Assembly: GCA_014378155.1 (NCBI GenBank)
Contig: JACMOF010000041.1
Coordinates: 1 to 5,757 of the forward strand
Direction: 5' to 3'
Source: Caulobacter sp.
GTDB taxonomy: Bacteria; Pseudomonadota; Alphaproteobacteria; Caulobacterales; Caulobacteraceae
Length of the DNA: 5,757 nucleotides
The position numbers were made by a program, and so were the translations under genes. Below the pieces are notes generated by a model. The model was not told where the DNA came from. It saw nothing but the letters and a program-made list of their open reading frames with translations, and did not search any database. The first letter of the stretch is position 1. Each line of letters opens with the position of its first letter. This document shows, piece after piece, positions 1 to 5,130 of this stretch.

Positions 1-2
1 CG

Positions 3-59
3 CTCCGCGCCGTCCTTGACATCGTCAGACGCCAGAGGTCCGATCCACCAAGGCTTTAA
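3..59 (+). CDS. Possible 3' end of a gene entering from the left edge
   Basis: One plus-strand frame is open from the window edge and ends in TAA at 57-59. It encodes 18 residues with a plausible protein-like composition, beginning LRAVLDIV and ending DPPRL. The other strand has no usable start codon in its open frame here, and the second plus frame stops within 20 bases. A third plus frame stays open to 468, but it runs antisense through the membrane-protein gene at 148-582 and through repeats, so I regard it as a shadow. The stretch is too short to assign a family; it may be non-coding. Confidence 0.3.
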   Translation, partial: LRAVLDIVRRQRSDPPRL

Positions 60-96
60 GGCGTGGCCGCATCAGGGGCGGATGCGGGCAGTCGCC

Positions 97-141
97 GGAA
101 GCAGACATTCCGAAAGTCAGCGAAGGGTGGGAAGCGGACAT
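97..141. repeat. Two degenerate GCGGACAT-type repeat units
   Basis: GGAAGCAGACAT (97-108) and GGAAGCGGACAT (130-141) are 11/12 identical and 33 bases apart. The 11-mer CGGAAGCAGAC at 96-106 recurs exactly at 758-768. On the minus strand the units read ATGTCYGCTTCC. This resembles the dispersed GTCCGCTTT/AAAGCGGAC intergenic repeats familiar from many alphaproteobacterial genomes; that link is from memory, not from a search. The pair lies just downstream of the stop codon of the small membrane-protein gene. Confidence 0.5.
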
Positions 142-147
142 CAGCCC

Positions 148-582
148 TCAAGCGAAAGCCAGTGGGCACGCTTCTGGGTCGTTTTGAGCACAGCTCTGAC
201 GCTTACGCTTCGGCCGATGCTGGCGAGTGCGCGAAGAGGGTCGGAACAGCCCGCTTGCGAGCTGTCTCGGCTGGCTCAATACAAATCGGCGCGCAACACC
301 TGTCCAACTGCTGGCGCGGGCCACAAACACAAGGGCCGCAAGTTCAACAGCAAGCGCGAAATCGACTGCCGCCGCCAACGGAATGAGTTCGGGCGCCACG
401 ACCGCGAAACCAGCAAGCATCAATGCCGCGACCACATACGCAGCCACGGCAATCGGACCCCGATTTAGGCTTTCCGCAGGCCTCTCCACCAAGGCCTTGT
501 AAAGCGCATCGCCAAGCCACGTGCCCCTGCCGGACAGCACAAGGCCGAATGTCATCGCGAAAAGTAGGGTCAGGATGATCAT
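148..582 (-). CDS. Small hypothetical inner-membrane protein
   Basis: A 144-residue protein of unrecognised family. I chose the ATG at 580-582 because AGGGAG (590-595) lies seven bases upstream and the product then opens directly with a membrane helix, about residues 2-17. The longer frame to 654 adds a 24-residue leader with no such site. Two more hydrophobic segments follow, about residues 43-63 and 66-88. The stretch between the first and second helix (SGRGTWLGDALYKALVERPA) looks conserved and cytoplasm-like. From about residue 100 the protein becomes hydrophilic and Arg-rich without clear structure, ending next to the repeats at 97-141. This tail may be genuine, or it may be read-through after a frameshift or decay of the original 3' end. 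The gene is co-directional with yjfC but 200 bases away, so it is probably not in that operon. Function unknown. Confidence 0.62.
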   Translation of the reverse strand: MIILTLLFAMTFGLVLSGRGTWLGDALYKALVERPAESLNRGPIAVAAYVVAALMLAGFAVVAPELIPLAAAVDFALAVELAALVFVARASSWTGVARRFVLSQPRQLASGLFRPSSRTRQHRPKRKRQSCAQNDPEACPLAFA

Positions 583-589
583 GGTCGAG

Positions 590-595
590 CTCCCT
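590..595 (-). promoter_or_regulatory. Shine-Dalgarno deciding the start at 582
   Basis: The minus strand reads AGGGAG, then seven bases, then ATG. It is the strongest ribosome binding site near this gene and favours the internal start over the upstream frame extension to 654. Confidence 0.65.
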
Positions 596-651
596 AAGCA
601 GCAGGTGGTGATGAAGCTTTGCGTTGCAAGGGAGGCGTATTCCATTCCTAG

Positions 652-665
652 CATTGACCATTGAC
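652..665. repeat. Tandem 7-mer CATTGAC x2
   Basis: CATTGAC occurs twice head to tail, immediately followed by GCCC. It lies 70-84 bases upstream of the membrane-protein start, where an upstream promoter or regulator site could be. Two copies of seven bases can arise by chance, so the functional reading is weak. Apart from this and the repeat at 744-769, I see nothing in 583-782. Confidence 0.35.
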
Positions 666-743
666 GCCCGTCGCCGTGCCTTCAACCGGCTGAAGCGCGA
701 AATGGCAACCTGTTTGGCGGCAGCCAAAGCGGCCTCATTCGAA

Positions 744-769
744 GGTCCGCTCAGGGTCGGAAGCAGACC
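744..769. repeat. Imperfect inverted repeat of the GCGGAC family
   Basis: GGTCCGCT (744-751) can pair with AGCAGACC (762-769) over eight positions with one mismatch, leaving a 10-base loop. The right arm shares CGGAAGCAGAC with the unit at 96-106. It begins 14 bases past the yjfC stop codon, so it could fold at the 3' end of the yjfI-yjfJ-yjfC transcript. No T-tract follows on the minus strand (TTCGAATG), so it does not look like an intrinsic terminator. It is more likely a dispersed repeat that stabilises or ends the mRNA only incidentally. Confidence 0.45.
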
Positions 770-782
770 CCACGTTATCCCC

Positions 783-1943
783 CTACCCCTCGATCACATG
801 CGGCACGAACCGGGCCAGATTCTTGGTCACCACGCTGTCGTCCTCGCGGATGCCCATGCCCGCCGGCTCGGCCCCTACGATCCACGCCCCGACCACCGGG
901 CGCTTGCCGTCGAACTCCGGCGGCGGATGGTAGGCCTGAACGATCGCGCCCTCCTCGCCATAGCCCTGGTCGAGCACCGGCTCGTCGCCCGCGCCGACCA
1001 CCTCGACATTGGCCCCCTCGCGCGAGAACAGCGGCTTGCGCACGAAGGTCGAGCCTAGCGCCGACGCAGCGGCGTCGCCCTCGAAATAGGCCTCCAGCAG
1101 GTTCGGGTGGCCCTGATGGCGCTCCCATAGCAGCGGCAGTATGCCCTTGTTGGACAGGATGGCCTTCCATGGCGGCTCCAGCCAGCGCACGTCGGCGCTG
1201 ACCAGGTGGGCGGCATAGGGCTCGCGCAGCATGTGCTCCCACGGATACAGCTTGAACGCCGCCTGCAGCACGAAGCCTTCGCGATCGACGAACTGGCCCT
1301 CTTCGTTGAGGCCGATGGCGTTCATGGCCACGAACTTGGGGTCGAGACCCGCCTGGATGGCCAGGTCCTCCAGGAACCGCACGGTCTGGCGATCCTCGAC
1401 GGCCTCGGCGTCGCTGGCGAAGTGGACGAAGCCGCCGGTCGGGAACAGGGTCTTGAACCGGTCGCGCAGGGCCTCGAACAGGCTGTTGAACTGGTCGGCG
1501 TTGGCGGGGAGCGTCCCATTTGCGATCAGCTCCTCCAGCCACAGCCACTGGAAGGTGGCGGCTTCGAAGACGCTGGTCGGCGTGTCAGCGTTGTATTCGT
1601 AGAGCTTGGGTTTGCTGAGCCCGTCATAGCCGAAGTCGAACCGGCCATAGAGCGACGGCTGCTTGGCGCGCCAGGCGCCGGCCACGAAGTCGCGATGCGC
1701 GGCCGGGATGGCCAGCTTCTCCATCAGCGCCTGGCTGCCGACCACCTCATCGACGAGGTCCAGGCACAGGTCGTGGAGCTCGGCGGCGGCCGGCTCCAGG
1801 TCGTCTTCCACCTGCTTCAGGGTGAAGGCGTAGGCCACGCTCTCGTCCCAATAGGCCTGGCCATCGGTGTGGTGATAGACGAAGCCCACGGCCTCGGCCT
1901 TGGCCTGCCAGTCGGGACGGGGCGTCAGCTTGAGGCGGCGCAC
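783..1943 (-). CDS. yjfC: Glutathionylspermidine synthase-like ATP-grasp ligase
   Basis: A 386-residue cytoplasmic protein of the GSP_synth family (YjfC/YgiC type, about the usual length). The family fold couples ATP hydrolysis to amide-bond formation at a C-terminal carboxylate. Visible signatures are RFDF (101-104) and YEYNADTPT (115-123), matching the R-x-D and E-x-N Mg/phosphate-binding positions of E. coli Gsp synthetase. Others are EPPWK (256-260) through LLWE (271-274), the ATP-grasp lysine strand VRKPLFSREGANV (301-313), GYGEEGAIVQAY (327-338), and the C-terminal GAWIVGAEPAGMGIRED with TKNLARFVPH. The amidase domain of bifunctional GspSA is absent. From memory, E. coli YgiC and YjfC were reported to hydrolyse ATP without making glutathionylspermidine, so the true substrate is open. 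The start is GTG; an in-frame TAG lies two codons upstream, so no earlier start exists. It follows yjfJ by nine bases with only a weak ribosome site, which suggests translational coupling. Confidence 0.93.
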   Translation of the reverse strand: MRRLKLTPRPDWQAKAEAVGFVYHHTDGQAYWDESVAYAFTLKQVEDDLEPAAAELHDLCLDLVDEVVGSQALMEKLAIPAAHRDFVAGAWRAKQPSLYGRFDFGYDGLSKPKLYEYNADTPTSVFEAATFQWLWLEELIANGTLPANADQFNSLFEALRDRFKTLFPTGGFVHFASDAEAVEDRQTVRFLEDLAIQAGLDPKFVAMNAIGLNEEGQFVDREGFVLQAAFKLYPWEHMLREPYAAHLVSADVRWLEPPWKAILSNKGILPLLWERHQGHPNLLEAYFEGDAAASALGSTFVRKPLFSREGANVEVVGAGDEPVLDQGYGEEGAIVQAYHPPPEFDGKRPVVGAWIVGAEPAGMGIREDDSVVTKNLARFVPHVIEG

Positions 1944-1952
1944 CGGCTACGC

Positions 1953-2678
1953 CTAGGCCTCGCCGTCCGGCTTCTGCTCGATCTGCAGGGTCGGCTTGGC
2001 CGGGGCCAGGCGGGCCAGCACGTCGTCGGCCGAGGACTGGCCGGGCATGATGCCGGCCAGGCGCAGCTTTTCGTCCAGATCGGCGCCGGTGCGGCGGTCT
2101 TCCAGTTCGCCGGCCGCCTTGATGCGCTCGCCGCGGATCATCTGGCGTTCCTTGATGCGCGCCAGGCTGTCGGCGGCCGAGCCCAGCGACGAGCCGGCGC
2201 CCGCGCCGCGCGCGGCGACCGAGGCCTGGGCCTTCTGGACGCTTTCATTGACCTTCACGACCTCGACCTCGCGACGCAGGGTCTCGATGCGGCGGTCGGT
2301 GGCGCTGATGGCGGTATGCAGCTGATCTTCGGCCGCTCGCATCTCGCCAATCTGCGGCGCCTTAAGGGCGATGTCCGACTCCAGGTCGGCGATGCGCTGG
2401 GCCACCTGGCGAGCCAGGTCCATGTCGCCCTTGGTGACGGCGGCGCGGGCCGAGCCCTCGTATTTGGTGACCTGGTCGCTGAAGCCGGCGACTTCCTTTT
2501 CCAGGATGCGGCGACGGGCCACCAGGCTGGCCATGTCGTCGCGGGCCTTGCCCTGGGCGGTGTCGGCGTCGCGGATTTCCTGGTCGAGAATGCGCAGGGC
2601 GTTGGCGTCGACGACGGCCGAGGTGGCTTCGTGCGCGCCGGCCCGACCCAGGGTGAACAGTTTGTTCCAGATGGACAT
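1953..2678 (-). CDS. yjfJ: PspA/IM30 family protein (YjfJ-like)
   Basis: A 241-residue member of the PspA/IM30 (Vipp1) family, close to the usual length. These peripheral proteins form long helical hairpins and ESCRT-III-like assemblies on the inner membrane. The N-terminal helix MSIWNKLFTLGRAG has the amphipathic look of a membrane anchor. It is followed by the family-typical segment DANALRILDQEIRDAD (24-39) and a long heptad-rich coiled coil, about residues 40-150. An Ala/Gly/Ser break (156-169) precedes another helical segment (170-209), and the tail is Pro-rich. The open frame extends to 2948, but that extension overlaps the yjfI gene out of frame and has non-protein-like composition. The ATG at 2676-2678 has GGAG six bases upstream and gives the family-like N-terminus. 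It lies 23 bases after yjfI and nine before yjfC, consistent with one operon. No PspF/PspBC-type partner is in the window. Confidence 0.92.
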   Translation of the reverse strand: MSIWNKLFTLGRAGAHEATSAVVDANALRILDQEIRDADTAQGKARDDMASLVARRRILEKEVAGFSDQVTKYEGSARAAVTKGDMDLARQVAQRIADLESDIALKAPQIGEMRAAEDQLHTAISATDRRIETLRREVEVVKVNESVQKAQASVAARGAGAGSSLGSAADSLARIKERQMIRGERIKAAGELEDRRTGADLDEKLRLAGIMPGQSSADDVLARLAPAKPTLQIEQKPDGEA

Positions 2679-2684
2679 GGGAGT

Positions 2685-2689
2685 CTCCG
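2685..2689 (-). promoter_or_regulatory. Shine-Dalgarno deciding the yjfJ start
   Basis: CGGAG on the minus strand, six bases before the ATG at 2678. It lies in the 23-base gap after yjfI and excludes the longer frame that runs back to 2948. Confidence 0.7.
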
Positions 2690-2701
2690 TAGGGTCGTGA
2701 A

Positions 2702-3142
2702 TTAAGCGGCGACGGGAGTGAAGGAGTTGCGCAGGTCGGACGCGGCGTCGATGGCGTTCTCGGCCAGGGTCCGCAGCTCGATCAGGATTTCCTCGACCGG
2801 CGAGGTGGTCGAGATTTCGCCGAACAGTTCGTAGAAATCGCGCTCGCCGACCGTGCTGATGCCGAAGTTCGACAGCGGCACCAGCTTCTGGGCCTTGAGC
2901 AGGAATTCGTTGAAGGCGTGACGGTCGGCTTGCTCGTCGACCGGCCATAGCAGGGTGGAGGCGGCGATCTGCTGGTCGCTGACGCTGATGAAGATTTCCA
3001 GGTCGCCCTGCCAGTGCATGGTGGCCAGCAGGATCGGTTCGGCGCCTTCCAGCACCCGTACGGTCAACTCGTCGGCGCCGCGACCGGGCGCGTCATCGAG
3101 CGCGGCCTTCAGGGTGCGGACAGTCCAGGCGGTCTGGCTCAT
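2702..3142 (-). CDS. yjfI: DUF2170 family protein (YjfI-like)
   Basis: A 146-residue soluble protein with no signal peptide or membrane segment, slightly longer than E. coli YjfI. The DUF2170 signature covers most of it: a small alpha/beta N-terminal part (WTVRTLKAAL, LLATMHWQGDLEIFISVSDQQI at 39-60), then PLSNFGIS (89-96), FYELFGEISTTS (103-114), and an acidic C-terminal helix with LRTLAENAIDAASDL (123-137). The biochemical function is unknown; the family is known mainly for sitting next to yjfJ-type PspA genes, which is the case here. It is the first gene of the minus-strand arm. GAGGA lies ten bases upstream of the ATG, slightly far but usable. Transcription would start in the divergent region with yjfK. 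Confidence 0.9.
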   Translation of the reverse strand: MSQTAWTVRTLKAALDDAPGRGADELTVRVLEGAEPILLATMHWQGDLEIFISVSDQQIAASTLLWPVDEQADRHAFNEFLLKAQKLVPLSNFGISTVGERDFYELFGEISTTSPVEEILIELRTLAENAIDAASDLRNSFTPVAA

Positions 3143-3229
3143 GGGGGCGTGGTCCTCGTCTTCGTTCGGTCTGGGGCCTGCTTAGGCGGCTTCATACTAG
3201 ATGGGCGAGCGAACGCCAGTCGTCGAGAG

Positions 3230-3270
3230 CGCGATCTTACGGTCTTGGATGACAAGTTGGTAATGGCGCG
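3230..3270. promoter_or_regulatory. 41-bp interrupted palindrome, candidate shared operator
   Basis: The blocks CGCG (3230-3233), TTAC (3237-3240) and CTTG (3244-3247) are mirrored by CAAG (3253-3256), GTAA (3260-3263) and CGCG (3267-3270). They are separated by three-base unpaired spacers and a five-base centre. All 12 block positions match per half, with perfect symmetry about 3250, and the block period is seven bases. The centre lies within about five bases of the midpoint between the two divergent start codons. It is therefore a strong geometric candidate for the binding site of a dimeric or oligomeric regulator controlling both arms. No regulator gene is in the window, so the protein is unknown. 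Confidence 0.5.
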
Positions 3271-3294
3271 GCCCCTTTTGCGCTCCCCTCTTTT

Positions 3295-3319
3295 TTGACC
3301 GGGGCAGGCGCCGTACATG
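3295..3319 (+). promoter_or_regulatory. Candidate housekeeping promoter for yjfK
   Basis: TTGACCG (3295-3301) matches six of seven positions of the Caulobacter housekeeping -35 (TTGACGS). After a 10-base spacer, CGTACATG (3312-3319) is a weak fit to the -10 (GCTANAWC), with the central TA-A-T positions matching. Transcription would start at about 3325, giving a leader of roughly 23 bases before the ATG at 3349. This position also argues against the in-frame GTG at 3319 as the start of yjfK. The -10 is poor, so this is only a candidate. Confidence 0.35.
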
Positions 3320-3348
3320 TGGACGGAGTTTCGCATCGGGTCGCCTTC

Positions 3349-4002
3349 ATGTTCGGTAAGCTCTTCGGCCGCAAGGACACCGCCCCCGTCTCGGCCCTGC
3401 CGGCGATCCGCAACGTCACGCTGGGGCGGACCGTCTGGCTCGACACCCTGGCCTGGCGCCGGCTGGGCGATGATTTGAAGTTCACCCTCGACACCGACAC
3501 CCTGGAAATCACCGCCCAGGGCCTGATCGAGCTGCGCGAGGGCGGCTTTGTCCACCGGTTCTATACGGACGACAACGTGATGTTCCAGGCTGTCACCGAC
3601 GACCGCGAGGGCCAGCGGGTCACCGACATCACCGTGTTCATTCCGTGGGACAGCGCCTATCCGGGCGGCAAGGCCGACGAAGAGGCTTGGGCCAAGCGGC
3701 TGCGGGCCCGCACCTTCACGGGTCCCGGCCTGCCGGAATACCGCCGCGACTGGTTCGGCGACGAGGCCGAGAGCCAGGAGCCGGTGGCCTTCTGGGAAGA
3801 CGTCCATGACGACCGCGACGGGATCCCCGACCGGCGGATCTTCCAGACCAGCATGCTGTTCTCCCGCGATTTGCCGGGCGACGGCCGCGAGCTTCTGCTA
3901 GCCATCCAGCAGGAGAACGAGAACGAAGACACCCGCCAGCGCGAGGTCTCGTTCGAGATCATGATCGGCGTGGCCCTGGGCGTCGGCGAGTTCCGGGCCT
4001 AG
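3349..4002 (+). CDS. yjfK: DUF2491 family protein (YjfK-like)
   Basis: A 217-residue soluble protein, close to the length of E. coli YjfK. It opens MFGKLFGRK, a typical short basic N-terminus for the family. DUF2491 features are the strand-rich block LEITAQGLIEL (52-62), VHRFYTDDNVMFQ (68-80), ITVFIPWDSAY (94-104), the EYRRDWFGDE motif (130-139) with PVAFWEDVHDD (145-155), and a C-terminal part with EVSFEIMIGVALGVGEF. No signal peptide or membrane segment is visible. The frame is open back to 3295, but I chose the ATG at 3349 for its family-like start and the promoter position; the ribosome site is weak (CGGG about 11 bases upstream), and GTG at 3319 is the alternative. It is the first gene of the plus arm, with yjfL 29 bases after it. 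Function unknown; known by association with yjfJ and yjfL. Confidence 0.9.
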   Translation: MFGKLFGRKDTAPVSALPAIRNVTLGRTVWLDTLAWRRLGDDLKFTLDTDTLEITAQGLIELREGGFVHRFYTDDNVMFQAVTDDREGQRVTDITVFIPWDSAYPGGKADEEAWAKRLRARTFTGPGLPEYRRDWFGDEAESQEPVAFWEDVHDDRDGIPDRRIFQTSMLFSRDLPGDGRELLLAIQQENENEDTRQREVSFEIMIGVALGVGEFRA

Positions 4003-4019
4003 GCGGCAAACCAGTTTCG

Positions 4020-4024
4020 AGGGG
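4020..4024 (+). promoter_or_regulatory. Shine-Dalgarno deciding the yjfL start
   Basis: AGGGG lies seven bases before the ATG at 4032 but only one base before the ATG at 4026. The second ATG is therefore the likely start, shortening the protein by two residues. Confidence 0.65.
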
Positions 4025-4031
4025 AATGAAC

Positions 4032-4445
4032 ATGAGCGACCTGCACGGATTTGGCGGCAACGCCCTGGCGTTCCTACTGGCCTTCGTGGTCGCCGGCCTG
4101 TTCACCTTGGCCTTCAAGCTGATCTACCAGTGGGTTACGCCCTATGACGAGGCCAAGCTGATCCGCGAGGGCAATGTCGCTGCGGCCCTGGCCCTGGGCG
4201 GCGCCCTGGTCGGCTATGTGCTGCCCCTGGCCTCGGCGCTCAGCAACACCGTGTCGCTGGTCGAGTTCTGCGCCTGGGCGGCCCTGGCCGGCGTGATCCA
4301 GGTCGCCGCCTTCAGCCTGGTGCGCGTCGTGGCGATGAAGGACGTCGCCGCCCGCATCGAACGGGGCGAGATCGCCGCCGGCGTCTATCTGATGAGCATC
4401 TCCCTGGCGGTTGGCCTGCTCAACGCCGCCTGCATGACGGCCTGA
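4032..4445 (+). CDS. yjfL: DUF350 four-helix inner-membrane protein (YjfL-like)
   Basis: A 137-residue integral membrane protein with four predicted helices, about residues 9-30, 48-70, 76-100 and 113-135. DUF350 proteins are built from two related two-helix units. That is visible here: KLIREGNVAAALALGGALVG (42-61) and ARIERGEIAAGVYLMSISLA (107-126) align as a short charged lead-in followed by a small-residue-rich helix. With four helices, both ends probably face the same side. The molecular function is not established. Elsewhere DUF350 domains occur with PspA-type proteins and with polyamine-synthase-like domains, so a role in membrane stress or amine handling has been inferred, not shown. 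The gene is in operon with yjfK (29-base gap) and yjfM (8-base gap); its TGA overlaps the ribosome site of yjfM. Confidence 0.92.
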   Translation: MSDLHGFGGNALAFLLAFVVAGLFTLAFKLIYQWVTPYDEAKLIREGNVAAALALGGALVGYVLPLASALSNTVSLVEFCAWAALAGVIQVAAFSLVRVVAMKDVAARIERGEIAAGVYLMSISLAVGLLNAACMTA

Positions 4446-4453
4446 GGCTTTCC

Positions 4454-5080
4454 ATGACCGATCACCCGCAACCCCGCCGCCGCCTCCGCTCGGGCAGCCT
4501 GGCCCTGACCGGCCTGATGGCCGGCACGGCGATGTCGATCAGCGCCTGCGACGGCTCGCCCGCCGCAACCCAGTGGGGCGACCCACCGGCCGCGACGCAA
4601 GAGGTCGACGCCAAGACCTTCGCCTCCCTCGCCGACTGCAAGGCCGACGGCGCCATGACCGCCCAGCAGTGCGACACCGCCTATGCCCAGGCCCAGAAGG
4701 ACAGCGCCACCAACGCCCCCAAGTTTGGCGACCAGCAGAGCTGCGAAGAGCGCTACGGCGTGTCCCAGTGCGTGCCACGCAGTGACAACAACGGCGGCGG
4801 CAGCTTCTTCACCCCGCTGCTGACCGGTTTCATCGTCGGCCAGGCGCTCAGCAACATGGGCGGCGGGTTTTACGGCGCGCCGATGTATCGCGACCGGGGC
4901 GGCACCTATTACGGCGGCTCGGGCGCCCCGCTGTCGCGCGACTATGTCACCGGCCGCACCCGCGTCCGCGCCGACAGCTTCGACGCTCCCGCCATGAAGG
5001 CCCCGACCCGCGTCCAGAGCCGCAGCTCGGTGATCTCCCGCGGGGGCTTCGGCGGCGGCGGGCGCTCGTACGGGGGGTAA
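4454..5080 (+). CDS. yjfM: DUF1190 (YgiB/YjfM family) lipoprotein-like protein
   Basis: A 208-residue DUF1190 (UPF0441) protein. A basic N-terminus (RRRLR) and hydrophobic segment (15-31) lead to a lipobox ISAC with Cys32, so the mature protein may be a lipoprotein; Asp at +2 would favour inner-membrane retention in E. coli. Family features follow: DCKADGAMTAQQCDTAY (61-77), APKFGDQQSCEERYGVSQC (88-106) with four cysteines (62, 73, 97, 106) that could form two disulfides, then SFFTPLLTGFIVGQAL (117-132), a Gly-rich region, and RGGFG (196-200). The last residues are SYGG. The middle segment could be a second membrane pass, since the region before it is acidic and the tail is Arg-rich. GAGG six bases upstream overlaps the yjfL stop, implying coupled translation. 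Last gene of the arm, followed by a strong hairpin. In E. coli the ygiB relative lies beside ygiC, the relative of yjfC. Confidence 0.9.
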   Translation: MTDHPQPRRRLRSGSLALTGLMAGTAMSISACDGSPAATQWGDPPAATQEVDAKTFASLADCKADGAMTAQQCDTAYAQAQKDSATNAPKFGDQQSCEERYGVSQCVPRSDNNGGGSFFTPLLTGFIVGQALSNMGGGFYGAPMYRDRGGTYYGGSGAPLSRDYVTGRTRVRADSFDAPAMKAPTRVQSRSSVISRGGFGGGGRSYGG

Positions 5081-5084
5081 TACA

Positions 5085-5116
5085 CCGCTCATCCCGGCGA
5101 CTGCCGGGATGAGCGG
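5085..5116. terminator. Perfect 14-bp hairpin between convergent genes
   Basis: CCGCTCATCCCGGC (5085-5098), loop GACT, then GCCGGGATGAGCGG (5103-5116) form an uninterrupted GC-rich stem. It starts five bases after the yjfM stop and ends 14 bases before the permease stop, an ideal site for a bidirectional terminator. The trailing tract is weak: ATTTAAA on the plus strand, TGTATTA on the minus strand. It may need Rho, or act mainly as a 3'-end mRNA stabiliser. The sequence also resembles dispersed palindromes seen at gene ends in such genomes. Confidence 0.75.
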
Positions 5117-5130
5117 ATTTAAACGCCCGC

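Larger units (their letters stand above)
3143..3348. promoter_or_regulatory. Divergent promoter region between the two arms
   Basis: This 206-bp non-coding stretch separates the start codons of yjfI (minus) and yjfK (plus), so it must carry promoters for both arms unless one is read from elsewhere. It contains the interrupted palindrome at 3230-3270 and a plus-strand promoter candidate at 3295-3319. For the minus strand I see only weak possibilities: TAGTAT (complement of 3194-3199) with CGACTG 17 bases upstream. I find no CtrA-type TTAA-N7-TTAA site. Confidence 0.75.

Noticed and set aside
16..468. Long plus-strand open frame of 150 codons antisense to the membrane protein
   Set aside because: It has a TTG start, runs through the repeat units, and its product is Arg/Ser/His-rich with no protein-like pattern. 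The opposite strand encodes clear membrane helices with a good ribosome site.
661..667. TTGACGC, a perfect Caulobacter-type -35 on the plus strand
   Set aside because: No matching -10 lies 10-14 bases downstream and no plus-strand gene follows. It is part of the CATTGAC tandem repeat.
1206..2705. 499-codon plus-strand open frame opposite yjfC and yjfJ
   Set aside because: It is a GC-rich antisense shadow. It covers two recognised genes, and its Gly/Leu/Val/Ala-rich low-complexity product mirrors their codon use.
2679..2948. N-terminal extension of yjfJ by 90 residues
   Set aside because: It overlaps yjfI in another frame, is Arg-rich and unlike PspA proteins. A good ribosome site and the family-typical N-terminus lie at 2678.
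3194..3236. Heat-shock-type (sigma-32) promoter for yjfI on the minus strand, CTCGACG-N15-CCCATCT
   Set aside because: The -10-like CCCATCT is suggestive, but the -35 lacks the key CTTG, so the match is too weak to annotate.
3272..3296. CCCCTTTT / CCCCTCTTTTTT tracts as a terminator or repeat
   Set aside because: There is no stem before the T-run and no plus-strand gene ends here. It is more likely just AT-richer promoter DNA.
3295..3349. Upstream starts for yjfK (TTG 3295, GTG 3319)
   Set aside because: The added residues are not family-like, and the candidate promoter overlaps these codons. ATG 3349 gives the expected MFGKLFGRK start.
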